From Methanofollis formosanus (GTDB lineage Archaea > Halobacteriota > Methanomicrobia > Methanomicrobiales > Methanofollaceae): a stretch of 64,000 nt of DNA. The position numbers and the translations under genes were made by a program. Under the pieces are notes generated by a model. The model was given only the letters and a program-made list of their open reading frames with translations, did not search any database and was not told the DNA's origin. The stretch spans positions 558,001-622,000 of the forward strand of contig NZ_CP037968.1 in NCBI RefSeq assembly GCF_019633745.1. Direction: 5' to 3'. The number at the start of each line of letters is the position of its first letter. Within the stretch, counting starts at the first letter, position 1. Of this stretch, positions 54,159 through 62,563 are shown in pieces.

Positions 54159-55450
54159 TCCACGAAGATATGATCTGCCCGTTCTGCGGCTGTCTCTGCG
54201 ACGACCTGGTCATCGAGACCGAGGGGAGCGAGGTGGTGCGGGTGGACAATGCCTGTACCCTCGGGAGCCACAAACTGATGAACGCCGGGAAACACCGGCT
54301 CAAGGCCCCGATCATGCGCGACGGCGGAGCGTGGCGGGACGCCAGTTATGAAGAGGCGATGGAGTACACCGCCGGGATCCTCCTGGACGCCGACCGGCCT
54401 CTGCTGTACGGCTGGTCCAGCACGCAGGGTGAGGCGCAGGGGGCCGGCGTCTCGATGGCCGAACTCCTCGGCGGGGTGATCGACTCGACCACCTCGGTCT
54501 GCCACGGCCCCTCCATCCTGGCCATTCAGGAGGTCGGCCATCCGGGCTGCACCCTGGGGCAGGTGAAGAACCGGGCCGACCTCATCGTCTACTGGGGATG
54601 CAACCCGACCGAGGCCCACCCAAGGCACATGAGCCGGTACACCACCTACGCCGACGGCTACTTCCTGGAGAACGCCTTCAGGGACCGGAAGCTCATCATC
54701 GTCGACGTCAGAAAGACCGAGACCGGGAGCATCGCCGACGAGTTCATGCAGGTGAAACCCGGCGGAGACTATGCGGTCCTCTCGGCGCTGCGGGCGATCG
54801 TGCGGGGACGCGAAGACGTCGTCCCGCCGACGGTGGCCGGGGTGACCAAGGAGCAACTTCTCAGGGTCGCCGCCCTCTGCAAGGAGGCAAAGTTCGGCGC
54901 CCTCTTCTTCGGGGTCGGGCTGACGATGTCGCCCGGCAAGTACAAGAATGTCAGGAACGCCATCGAACTGGTCGACGACCTGAACCGGTACACGAAGTGG
55001 ACCCTCACGCCCCTGCGGGGCCACTACAATGTCTACGGTTCCAACGAAGTCTTCACCTGGATGACCGGGTACCCGTACGCCGTCGACTTCTCCAGGCAGA
55101 TCGCCTTCTACAATCCCGGCGAGACGACGGCGGTGGACATCCTGGCGCGGCAGGAATGCGACGCCGCGCTCATCGTGGCAAGCGATCCCGGCGCCCACTT
55201 CCCCAAGAAATGCCTGGAACACCTGGCCTCGATCCCTTCGGTGCTCATCGACCCGATGCACACCATGACCACCCCGCTCGTCAGGTGCCAGATCCCGGTG
55301 GCCGTCACCGGGATGGACGCCTCGGGCACGGCCTACCGGATGGACGGGGTGCCGATCCATGTGAAGAAGTTCCTGGACCTGGGCTACCCGACCGACACCG
55401 AGATCATCACGAAAATCTTCGAGAAGGTCACGGAGGTGAGACATCCATGA
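54155..55450 (+). CDS. fwdB: formylmethanofuran dehydrogenase subunit B (catalytic)
   Basis: This 431-residue molybdopterin oxidoreductase subunit reduces CO2 to formate at the W/Mo-pterin site. N-terminal cysteines for a [4Fe-4S] cluster are in MICPFCGCLCDD plus C34 of NACTLGS. The metal-ligand cysteine is C116 in SVCHGPS; it is encoded by TGC, so this is the cysteine and not the selenocysteine form. Formate passes by tunnel to subunit A. Translation is coupled to neighbours by ATGA overlaps at both ends. Confidence 0.94.
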   Translation: MIHEDMICPFCGCLCDDLVIETEGSEVVRVDNACTLGSHKLMNAGKHRLKAPIMRDGGAWRDASYEEAMEYTAGILLDADRPLLYGWSSTQGEAQGAGVSMAELLGGVIDSTTSVCHGPSILAIQEVGHPGCTLGQVKNRADLIVYWGCNPTEAHPRHMSRYTTYADGYFLENAFRDRKLIIVDVRKTETGSIADEFMQVKPGGDYAVLSALRAIVRGREDVVPPTVAGVTKEQLLRVAALCKEAKFGALFFGVGLTMSPGKYKNVRNAIELVDDLNRYTKWTLTPLRGHYNVYGSNEVFTWMTGYPYAVDFSRQIAFYNPGETTAVDILARQECDAALIVASDPGAHFPKKCLEHLASIPSVLIDPMHTMTTPLVRCQIPVAVTGMDASGTAYRMDGVPIHVKKFLDLGYPTDTEIITKIFEKVTEVRHP

Positions 55451-57147
55451 GCGAGTTACTCGTCAAAAACGCCTATGTCATCGACCCCATCAACCGTATC
55501 GACGGGGAAGTGATGGACATCGCCGTCAGGGACGGTCGTATCGTCGAGGACGTCGGCCCAAAGGCCGAGGTGATCGACGCCGAGGGTTGCCTCACCCTGC
55601 CAGGCGGGGTCGACTCCCACACCCATGTCTGCGGGACCAAGGTGAACTTCGGGCGGTACATGAGCCCCGAGGACATGCGGGCCGGGAGAGAGGTGCGCCG
55701 CGGCGTCAAGCACGCCACCTCGGGCTACTCGGTCCCGACGACGTACGCCAACTCGTACCGCTACGCCCTCATGGGCTACACCACCCTCCTCGAAGGGGCG
55801 ATGGCGCCGCTCGAGGCCCGCCACACCCACGAGGAGTTCTCGGCCACGCCCCTCCAGGACATGATGGCCAACACGCTCTTCGACGGCAACTGGGGAGTGA
55901 TGAAGGCGGTGAGCGAGGGCGACATCGAGCGCGTGGCCGCGATCGTCGGGTGGACGCTCTCGGCGGTGAAGGGCTTCGGGATCAAACTGACCAACCCGGG
56001 CGGGACCGAGGCCTGGGGGTACGGCAAAGACCTCAGGTGCATCAAGGACGAGGTCCCGCACTTCGGGGTGACGCCGGCCGAGATCATCGAGGCGATGATC
56101 CGGGCCTGCGAGATGCTCAGGCTCCCGCACTCGGTCCACCTCCACTGCAACAACCTGGGCACGCCCGGCAACTATTCCTGCACGGTCGGGACCTTCAACC
56201 TGGTCCCAGACCTCAACGAGAAACGGCAGAGCCTGTACGCGACGCACGTCCAGTTCCACAGCTACGGCGGGTCTGACTGGAAGACCTTCTGCTCGAAGGC
56301 CGAACCGGTGGCGTACACCGTGAACAACCGCCCCCAGATCGTCATCGACATGGGGCAGGTGATGTTCGGCAAGACCACCACCATGACCGCGGACGGCCCG
56401 ATGGAGTTCAACCTCTACCGCCTCCACCACAACAAGTGGTCCAACCACGACGTGGAACTGGAGACCGGGTCGGGGATCATCCCGGTGCTGTACAGGAAGA
56501 AGAACCTGGTCAACTCGATCATGTGGGCGATCGGGCTTGAACTGGGACTGCTCGTGAAGGACCCCTGGCGGTGTCTGCTCACGACCGACAACCCCAACGG
56601 GGCGCCCTTCGTGAAGTACCCCGAGATCATCGCCCTTCTGATGAGCAAGAAGTACCGGGACGCCGAGTTCGCGACGGTGCACCGCAGGACCGAGTCCAGG
56701 GTCGACCTCCCCGCCCTCGACCGCGAACTCGACTGGAACGAGATCGCGGTGATGACGCGGGCCGGGCAGGCAAAGGCCCTCGGGATCGTCGATATCGGGA
56801 AGGGCCACCTGGGCATCGGGGCAGAGGCCGACATCGCCGTCTACCCGCTGAAGGTCGGCGAGATCGACCCGGCGCAGGAGTACCAGAAGGTCATCGACGG
56901 GTTTGCCAGGGCGAAGTGGACCGTCAAGCGGGGCCGCCCGGTGGCGCGGGACGGCGAGATCCTGGTCCACGGCGAGAACACGACCATCTGGGTCGACCCG
57001 AAGATCAGTCCTGAGCGCGATATGAGCCGCGACCCCGAGTTCACCGAGATGTTCAACCACTGGTACTCGGTGCGGATGAGCAACTACCCGGTCCAGGACG
57101 AGTATCTCAAACGGCATCTGCGGATGGAGACGGAGGCGGCGATATGA
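55447..57147 (+). CDS. fwdA: formylmethanofuran dehydrogenase subunit A
   Basis: This 566-residue amidohydrolase-fold subunit condenses formate with methanofuran. The binuclear zinc ligands are visible: the HxH pair in VDSHTHVCG (H58, H60), the lysine expected to be carboxylated in FGIKLTNPGG (K180), later histidines (HLHCNN, FHSYGG) and the catalytic aspartate of LTTDNPNGAPF. Formation of formyl-methanofuran is the first step of methanogenesis from CO2. It overlaps fwdB and fwdC by 4 bases each. Confidence 0.95.
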   Translation: MSELLVKNAYVIDPINRIDGEVMDIAVRDGRIVEDVGPKAEVIDAEGCLTLPGGVDSHTHVCGTKVNFGRYMSPEDMRAGREVRRGVKHATSGYSVPTTYANSYRYALMGYTTLLEGAMAPLEARHTHEEFSATPLQDMMANTLFDGNWGVMKAVSEGDIERVAAIVGWTLSAVKGFGIKLTNPGGTEAWGYGKDLRCIKDEVPHFGVTPAEIIEAMIRACEMLRLPHSVHLHCNNLGTPGNYSCTVGTFNLVPDLNEKRQSLYATHVQFHSYGGSDWKTFCSKAEPVAYTVNNRPQIVIDMGQVMFGKTTTMTADGPMEFNLYRLHHNKWSNHDVELETGSGIIPVLYRKKNLVNSIMWAIGLELGLLVKDPWRCLLTTDNPNGAPFVKYPEIIALLMSKKYRDAEFATVHRRTESRVDLPALDRELDWNEIAVMTRAGQAKALGIVDIGKGHLGIGAEADIAVYPLKVGEIDPAQEYQKVIDGFARAKWTVKRGRPVARDGEILVHGENTTIWVDPKISPERDMSRDPEFTEMFNHWYSVRMSNYPVQDEYLKRHLRMETEAAI

Positions 57148-57920
57148 TGCGGGTCGTGCTGACGATGAAGAAGCGCACGAACCCGCACATCCCCATCGAG
57201 GCAGAGACGATCAACCCGGCCTTCCTGCGGTGGGGGTCTGACGACCTCACGGTCTGGGAGGGGAACAAAGAGCGCCGCCTCGACGAGGTCTTTGAGATCG
57301 AGGTGGAGGGCACGGCCTCATCGGTCAACGAGGTCGAGGTGGTGCTCCGCGGCGACACCTCCAGGGTGAAGCGGGTCGGCGAGTACATGGACGGCGGCCG
57401 GATCGTCATCGAGGGCGATATCGGGATGCACTGCGCCAACTTCATGGCCGCAGGCACCATCGAGGTGATGGGCAATGCCGGCGGGTGGTTTGCCCGCGAA
57501 CTGCGGGGCGGCACGGTCGTCTGCCACGGCGACGCGGGTCATTACTGCGCCGCAGGCTACCGGGGCGAGAAGAAGGGGATGAAAGGCGGGAAGGTGGAGG
57601 TCTTCGGGAACGCCGGGGACTTCACGGCCGAACATCTCTTCGGCGGCGAGGTGATCGTCCACGGGAACTGCGGCGATATGCCCGGCGTCGAAATGCAGGG
57701 CGGGACGCTCACCATCCACGGCGACTGTTCGCGGCCCTGCGGGAACATGACCGACGGGAGGTGCGTGGTGCTGGGATGCGCGTCGGGGATGCTCCCGACG
57801 TTCGAGAAGCAGGGCGAGGCAGAAGGACCAGACGGTCTCCCGCTCACCCGCTTCACCGGCGACGTGGCCAACCGCGGAAAAGGAAATCTTTTGGTCAGGC
57901 GCTATCAATATCTGGAATGA
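57144..57920 (+). CDS. fwdC: formylmethanofuran dehydrogenase subunit C
   Basis: This 258-residue subunit is a right-handed beta-helix of glutamate-synthase type, with repeated GxxxGxxxxxxGxxG-like turns (GGRIVIEGDIG, GGTVVCHGDAG, GGKVEVFGNAG, GGEVIVHGNCG). It binds subunits A, B and D and organises the complex. The end GNLLVRRYQYLE is followed by an ATGA overlap to the small zinc-ribbon gene. Confidence 0.94.
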   Translation: MMRVVLTMKKRTNPHIPIEAETINPAFLRWGSDDLTVWEGNKERRLDEVFEIEVEGTASSVNEVEVVLRGDTSRVKRVGEYMDGGRIVIEGDIGMHCANFMAAGTIEVMGNAGGWFARELRGGTVVCHGDAGHYCAAGYRGEKKGMKGGKVEVFGNAGDFTAEHLFGGEVIVHGNCGDMPGVEMQGGTLTIHGDCSRPCGNMTDGRCVVLGCASGMLPTFEKQGEAEGPDGLPLTRFTGDVANRGKGNLLVRRYQYLE

Positions 57921-58069
57921 TGATACGGCATGAATGCGGATATGAGGCGCCGGTCTTCTGCCGGCGCTGCGGCCGCCCCCTCGAATACGCCGAACGCCGC
58001 GGGATCTATTGTCCGAACTGCGGCCGTCAGGTGACGATGATCTGCCCGAAATGTGGGAAACGCTGGTGA
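57917..58069 (+). CDS. small zinc-ribbon protein at the end of the fwd operon
   Basis: This 50-residue protein has seven cysteines: a single CG at residue 7, then CRRC, CPNC and CPKC pairs. That pattern suggests one or two zinc ribbons. The start overlaps the fwdC stop as ATGA, so it is translated with the operon. Function is unknown; assembly or regulation of the dehydrogenase is a guess. It is too short for many gene callers. Confidence 0.8.
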   Translation: MMIRHECGYEAPVFCRRCGRPLEYAERRGIYCPNCGRQVTMICPKCGKRW

Positions 58070-58072
58070 AGA

Positions 58073-59269
58073 GGGCTTCATAAAATTCGGCATGAACCTT
58101 CTTTTTCAAGCATACGCGATGAACATTTTCTGAGCAGCACCTCAGCGTGTGGGCGGATCCCTCTCCTTCTGACAGGGCATCTTGAAGATCTGGTCTCATC
58201 GCCGCCCCGCCTATCCTCGCCCGCGGGGAGTCCGGGGGGTGCAACCCCCCGCGCGAGACGGTGGTGGAGATTCTGCAATAAGGGCGGCACATCCGATCAT
58301 CACACCTTCCCAAACCGCGGTGCCGCGGGCGCTGCACCCGACGAGAGGGTGGGGGAAGGCGATCTCGAGACACCTACCGGCCATTCCTCTGCCTCCCTCA
58401 CTTCAATCGCCATGTCAGGAGTCAGGGGGCGGCGGCCCAGGTGCGAGTGACGGAGGAAGGCAGACCGATCAGGCATGCCGCCCACTGAGAGAATAAAGAA
58501 TAGTTCCTTGGGCTTTGTAGAATCAAGCATGAACCCCCTGCTCAAGCGTCCGGGATGAGAATATCTCGTTGCTTGATCGCTCTTTTTCAAGAGCGAAGAA
58601 TCGGTGGGGATCGTGTTCCATCGCCGCCCCCACCTCTCTTCGTCGTGGGGGGTCCGGGGGGCAACGCCCCCCGGTGCGAAATGGCAGGGGAATCTTGACG
58701 ATTAGGGGCGGCCGATCCATCAGAAGAATTTTCTATCCTCTGCGTATCGGCTTCAACGTGATATGGAGAGTTTAAACTCTCATGCAAACCTGAAGAGATG
58801 ATCGTCAGGATCATTTTCATGGTAAATCATCGTGATGGTTCTCTTCGACGGGGGGCTTGCCGCCCCCCGAACCCCCCGCGCGAAGATAGGCGGTGGACTG
58901 CAACCCCCTTTCATGGCCATTTCTCCGCCTTCCGCCCCAATCTTCATCCAGGGGGTCCGGGGGCAAAGCCCCTTGGCTTGAGCAGGAGGGAAGGCGATGG
59001 ATTCAGTTCACAGGGGGGTTGAGGTGATGAAAAGAGGATGTTTTCTACATAGCCGTTCCTTGCTCTCTCCTGCCAGGAGGAGACCCCCCACCCCCCACGA
59101 CGAAGATAGCCGAGGGGCGGCAACAATCTCTCAAACGACGATGTGCTTCAAGAAACGTCTTCCACTCACCGATCAAGGCCAGAGAGGTTCTGGGATGCCC
59201 TCTATGAAAGAGCCCTTCATGCAGTGTGCCTGAGGCATGGTCCCACCTCATGCTTGATTCTACAGAGCC
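58073..59269. repeat. composite GC-rich repeat island 8
   Basis: This island sits at the convergent junction after the eha-fwd operon. A diverged hairpin end (GGCATGAACC..., about 58090-58110) and a palindromic module come first. The unit at 58511-59054 (544 bp) has ends GGCTTTGTAGAA and TTCTACATAGCC and the same module order as the 549-bp unit at 9034-9582. A reversed partial copy follows, ending in an inverted hairpin and the exact end TTCTACAGAGCC (59258-59269). Confidence 0.9.
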
Positions 59270-59283
59270 GTGAAAAGGCACTT

Positions 59284-59556
59284 CTATTCGATCCGGCTTC
59301 GAACCCAGCGGGAATATTCCAAACGGAGCCTATTTTTCTCCGAATCGTCCAGATCGTCTCTGCCGGTATCGTCCAGAAATTCCTGGAGCTGGCAGACAAC
59401 CTTTTCCGCGTCCTGATGGTCGAGGGCTTCGAGATAGACGGGGGCGCGCATGACGTCTATCACCTCCCCACAGACATGGCAGAGCTTCCAGTGCTGGTAG
59501 GGGTCGACATAGGTGAAGGTGAGGCACCCCGGACAGCGGATGACGCGGTACATCAT
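59284..59556 (-). CDS. DUF1922-like zinc-ribbon protein
   Basis: This protein has 89-90 residues. The zinc ribbon has two cysteine pairs: YRVIRCPGCLTFTYVDPYQHWKLCHVCGEVIDV. It is followed by a helical tail (EKVVCQLQEFLDDTGRDDLDDSEKNRLRLEYSRW). The pattern matches the archaeal DUF1922 domain of unknown function. Two consecutive ATGs (59556, 59553) are possible starts. The DUF5320 gene is 77 bases upstream on the same strand. Confidence 0.78.
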   Translation of the reverse strand: MMYRVIRCPGCLTFTYVDPYQHWKLCHVCGEVIDVMRAPVYLEALDHQDAEKVVCQLQEFLDDTGRDDLDDSEKNRLRLEYSRWVRSRIE

Positions 59557-59633
59557 CCCGAGATGCGTGCTGCGCGGTGAAAAAGATTCCTCTCTGCACC
59601 GGTAAAAAGAAGAAGGGGCGTGCAGTGCCCCGG

Positions 59634-59858
59634 TCACCAGCGCCGGCCGCGTCCTCCGCCAAAGCCGCGGCCCCTGCCGCAACCCCGCGGAAGTCCGCCG
59701 CGCCCGAGGCCGTAGACGACGCCCTGCTGCGGCGGTGCCGGTGCTGCTTTTTCGTCGGTCTCTGCGATGGGTGCGGGAGCGACCGGCCTGCACCGGCCGC
59801 GTCCCCATCCGGTCAGTGGCCCCCTCCCCTGGGGACCGGTACCGTCCATACCTGGCAT
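59634..59858 (-). CDS. DUF5320 family protein
   Basis: This 74-residue protein starts MPGMDGTGPQGRGPLTGWGR, the signature of DUF5320, and ends in a Gly/Arg-rich tail (GRGGLPRGCGRGRGFGGGRGRRW). Such proteins are common in anaerobes next to nitrogenase-cofactor-like (NifX/NifB) and Mrp/NBP35 proteins, but none of these partners is visible here. The ATG at 59858 is set by the signature. An AT-rich promoter with TTTATCTAATAATG lies upstream (about 59900-59920). Confidence 0.82.
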   Translation of the reverse strand: MPGMDGTGPQGRGPLTGWGRGRCRPVAPAPIAETDEKAAPAPPQQGVVYGLGRGGLPRGCGRGRGFGGGRGRRW

Positions 59859-59985
59859 ACTGATCACATCCGCGGGCATGCACCCGCAATTATTACTCAT
59901 ATGCGCATTATTAGATAAAGGGTCGCGATCAGGCAACCGGTGCCGCGACAGAAGAAAAAAGATCTGGCCGGGGTTCTGTAGGGTC

Positions 59986-60262
59986 GGCTCTGTAGAAAAC
60001 ATCCGCGTTTCATCACCTCAACCCCCCTGTGACCTTCATCCATCGCCTTCCCTCCTGTTCATGCCGGGGGCTCCGCCCCCGGACCCCCGGCGCGATTCAT
60101 GCAGGAAGGCGTGATGATCAGACTGGCCGCCCCCCGTGCAGGATCTTCACCGCCATCTCGCGCCGGGGGGCGAATGCCCCCCAGACCCCAGGTGGGGGCG
60201 GCACGATGCTCGATTTCTGTTCGTTCATCGGTCCCAAGGATGCACAGCCGTGGCCGGCCCTC
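59986..60262. repeat. composite GC-rich repeat island 9, left part
   Basis: This part begins with the exact end GGCTCTGTAGAA (59986-59997) fused to ACATCCG..TTTCATCACC, the reversed tail module. It contains GCCGGGGGCTCCGCCCCCGG and a GGCCGCCCCCC...GGGGGCGGC palindromic module (about 60126-60203). The small gene at 60263-60442 is enclosed by this and the right part. Confidence 0.85.
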
Positions 60263-60442
60263 TCACCAGTGCCAGTGCCAGCGTCCTTCCTGCTTTCCGG
60301 TCTCGGTCCTGACAATAATTTCCATCGTGGCCGGGACCGCAGGCCCTCCGGCCGCCTCACCAGTGGTTGTCTTCACGCGGGGCCCGAACTTCCGCTGGGC
60401 AAGTTCCTCTTTTCCGAGTTTTCCGATGCTGTACCATGTCAT
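60263..60442 (-). CDS. conserved-looking small protein, unknown function
   Basis: This 59-residue protein begins MTWYSIGKLGKEELAQRKFG and ends EGRWHWHW. An ideal ribosome site, GGAGGTG, lies 5 bases before the ATG at 60442, better than that of most genes here. It is flanked on both sides by GC-rich repeats, but its own sequence has normal protein composition. The last residues, GRWHWHW, are His/Trp-rich and could bind metal or heme. I do not recognise the family. Confidence 0.6.
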   Translation of the reverse strand: MTWYSIGKLGKEELAQRKFGPRVKTTTGEAAGGPAVPATMEIIVRTETGKQEGRWHWHW

Positions 60443-60559
60443 CTCGACACCTCCACAGACGGCCGTCCAGGGCCGCCCGCACACCCCCCCATCTCGGCCC
60501 AGCTATATCAAACCCATGGGGGCGGACGCGGTACGTCACTCCGGTTTGGTACGGTGAGA

Positions 60560-60740
60560 CTCTTCTGGTCCCACGCCCTCCCACCACTCGCACCGGGGGC
60601 GCTGCCCCCTAGACCCCCGGGATGAAGACGGAGGCGGGAAGGCAGAGAATGAGATCCTGAAGGAAGAGCATGCCGCCCCCACCCATCCTCGCTCTGTGGG
60701 GGTCCTTGGGTGACCCCCGGCGAGAATAACGATCCATAGC
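60560..60740. repeat. composite GC-rich repeat island 9, right part
   Basis: A GCCCTCCC...GGGAAGGC arm with CCGGGGGCGCTGCCCCC lies at about 60577-60643. It is followed by a short, incomplete palindromic module (about 60672-60722). No end hairpin is seen on this side. Confidence 0.75.
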
Positions 60741-60932
60741 CTGTATCAACAGCATGTTTTTGTGGTATGTTGTGTTCGAGGATTCTGCCGGCAGAATTGA
60801 TAATTGACAGCGGATACGGTGATCCGAGGGCGGCGTCTCCGGTTCATACGCCTCACAGAGAGTGCCACCTGACTCTGGTCATATTTAAGATTGTAGGGAT
60901 CTAACATGAACCATCGAGGGAAGGCCCAGATC
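60741..60932 (+). promoter_or_regulatory. hicBA promoter region with a perfect palindrome
   Basis: ATTCTGCCGGCAGAAT (60782-60797) is a perfect 16-bp palindrome. A TATA box CATATTTAAG (about 60878-60887) precedes hicB, with the ribosome site GAGGGAAGG at about 60917-60925. The palindrome is about 95 bases before the TATA, far for a classical operator, but HicB antitoxins commonly bind palindromes near their own promoter. Confidence 0.5.
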
Positions 60933-61157
60933 ATGCTGATAAAATTTGATATCTATCATGACGGCGACTGGTGGTGTGCCCGTGGTATGGGAGTGGATAT
61001 CTTCACCCAGGGAAAAACGCTTGACGAACTCATGAAGAATATCAACGATGCAGTGGAACTCCACTTTGAGGAGAACATAGAAGCCGGCGAGGAGATCACG
61101 GTTGTCTCCCTGACAGAATTCCAGGTCGGTTCAGTTGCCAAAATCTCCGGTTGTTAG
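60933..61157 (+). CDS. hicB: HicB family antitoxin
   Basis: This 74-residue HicB-fold protein starts MLIKFDIYHDGDWWCARGMG and has the family hallmark TQGKTLDELMKNINDAVELHFEE. It neutralises the HicA RNase. This short form has the partial RNase-H-like fold and lacks an obvious extra DNA-binding domain. The ATG at 60933 is chosen for its ribosome site GAGGGAAGG; an upstream ATG (60906) would add nine non-family residues. Order B-A is the reverse of the textbook hicAB order but is common. Confidence 0.87.
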   Translation: MLIKFDIYHDGDWWCARGMGVDIFTQGKTLDELMKNINDAVELHFEENIEAGEEITVVSLTEFQVGSVAKISGC

Positions 61158-61377
61158 CGGCTTTCGTCTGGTGAAAGTGCTCAAATCTCTTGGATATACT
61201 GTCCTGCGGCAGCGCGGCAGCCACGTTCAGATGGGCAAGAACACGGCCGCCGGCGAACACCGGATCACGATCCCCCTGCACGAGGAGATCGCGAAAGGCA
61301 CCCTGAACGATATCGTTACCAGGGTGCCGGATTGGAACTGCATCACAAAAGAAGACCTTTTTGATATGCTGCGATGA
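61135..61377 (+). CDS. hicA: HicA family mRNA interferase toxin
   Basis: This 80-residue double-stranded-RNA-binding-like RNase has the catalytic histidine H30 in LRQRGSHVQM. The start MPKSPVVSGFRLVKVLKSLGY is typical of HicA and is encoded from a TTG at 61135, inside the last 23 bases of hicB. The C-terminus IPLHEEIAKGTLNDIVTRV completes the family pattern. Together with HicB it forms a type II toxin-antitoxin pair. Confidence 0.88.
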   Translation: MPKSPVVSGFRLVKVLKSLGYTVLRQRGSHVQMGKNTAAGEHRITIPLHEEIAKGTLNDIVTRVPDWNCITKEDLFDMLR

Positions 61378-61439
61378 GCAGTGTCGTCTGCAATCCTCCG
61401 GGTTTCGAAGAACGCTGTGAACGAGATGGTCGAATGTTC

Positions 61440-61700
61440 GGTTCTGTTGAATCGGGCATGAGCCCCTGGCTCAAGCATACGGGATGAACATTCTTGTGGC
61501 GCCCCGGGGTGAGGATGGATCGATCCTTGATCCTTTTTCTTGCGTTCGATGAGCGAACAGAAATCGAGCATTGTGCCGCCCCCACCTCTCTTCGTTGTGG
61601 GGGGTCCGGGGGTGAAACCCCCGGCGCGAGATTACGGTGAAAGTTCTCAATAGGGGCGGCACATCTGATCGACGTGCCTTCCCCCAGCCTCCCGGCAGAG
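61440..61700. repeat. short GC-rich repeat island 10
   Basis: The island begins GGTTCTGTTGAA and has the hairpin TGAGCC-CCT-GGCTCA (61459-61473) followed by the ATACGGGATGAACAT tail. One palindromic module (about 61577-61660, GCCGCCCCC...GGGGCGGC) completes it. It lies between hicA and cofE, on the same strand as both. Confidence 0.88.
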
Positions 61701-61783
61701 AGACCCGTCCAGAAAATTTCTCCAGCGTCACCCGAACCCCGACCGATGGCTATTAGTCTGGAGGAGACTGATAGAGATATTCT

Positions 61784-62524
61784 ATGCATATCGAGGTAAT
61801 CCCGGTCGAAGGCCTCCCACTCATCCATCAGGGGGATGACCTCGCAGAGATGATCTGCCGGCTGGTCGCCTTCGAGGACGGCGACATCCTCTGCCTCGCC
61901 TCCTCGGTCTACTCCAAGGCACACGGCCACACCAGACTGCTCGACGAGATCGTTCCCTCGGTCGACGCGGAGCGTATCGCGCTAAAAACCCATGAAGACC
62001 CCAGGTTCGTCCAGGCCGTCCTCGACGACACCACCGACGTCATCCTGGAAGAGCCCTTCATCCTCTCAGAGACCGTCACCGGCCATGTAGGGGTGCGGGC
62101 CGGGCTCGACCACTCCAATGTCGAGGACGGCATGGTCGTCCGTCTCCCCCCCGACCCGATGAATGCCGCGGCCGGACTGCGGGACGCACTCGGTGCAGTC
62201 TCCGGCAAAGACGTCAGGGTGATCATCACCGACACCTGCGGCCGCTCTTTCAGGCGGGGCCAGGCGGGCGTCGCCATCGGGTGGAGCGGGATGACGGCGA
62301 TCCGCGACTTCCGCGGCGACCACGACCTCTTCGGCCACACCCTCGAGATCACCGAGGAAGCGGTGGTCGACGAGGTCGCCGGTTTCTCGAACTTCGTGAT
62401 GGGCGAGAGCAACAACGGTATCCCGGCCGTGGTCTTCAGGAACTGCCCGCAGTGGGCCGGACACGACGACCTCCACTTCAGGAGAGACGAAGACATCATC
62501 AGAGAGGCGCTCAGCAAGAACTGA
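61784..62524 (+). CDS. cofE: coenzyme F420-0:L-glutamate ligase CofE
   Basis: This 246-residue GTP-dependent ligase adds the glutamates to F420-0, the hydride carrier of methanogens. Landmarks are VIPVEGLPLIHQGDDLAEMI at the start, DGDILCLASSVYSKAHG, the phosphate-binding ITDTCGRSFRRGQAGVAIG region and MGESNNGIPAVVFRN near the end. It matches archaeal CofE in length and motifs. A GGAGGAG run lies 16-22 bases before the ATG. No other cof gene is adjacent. Confidence 0.93.
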   Translation: MHIEVIPVEGLPLIHQGDDLAEMICRLVAFEDGDILCLASSVYSKAHGHTRLLDEIVPSVDAERIALKTHEDPRFVQAVLDDTTDVILEEPFILSETVTGHVGVRAGLDHSNVEDGMVVRLPPDPMNAAAGLRDALGAVSGKDVRVIITDTCGRSFRRGQAGVAIGWSGMTAIRDFRGDHDLFGHTLEITEEAVVDEVAGFSNFVMGESNNGIPAVVFRNCPQWAGHDDLHFRRDEDIIREALSKN

Positions 62525-62563
62525 ATCTCCTTTTTTGCTCGGGTGAGGGGAGCAAGAACGTTC

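Noticed and set aside
55456-57117. Minus-strand frame of 553 codons
   Set aside because: It is a mirror of fwdA, whose catalytic residues are all intact. The antisense product shows no motif.
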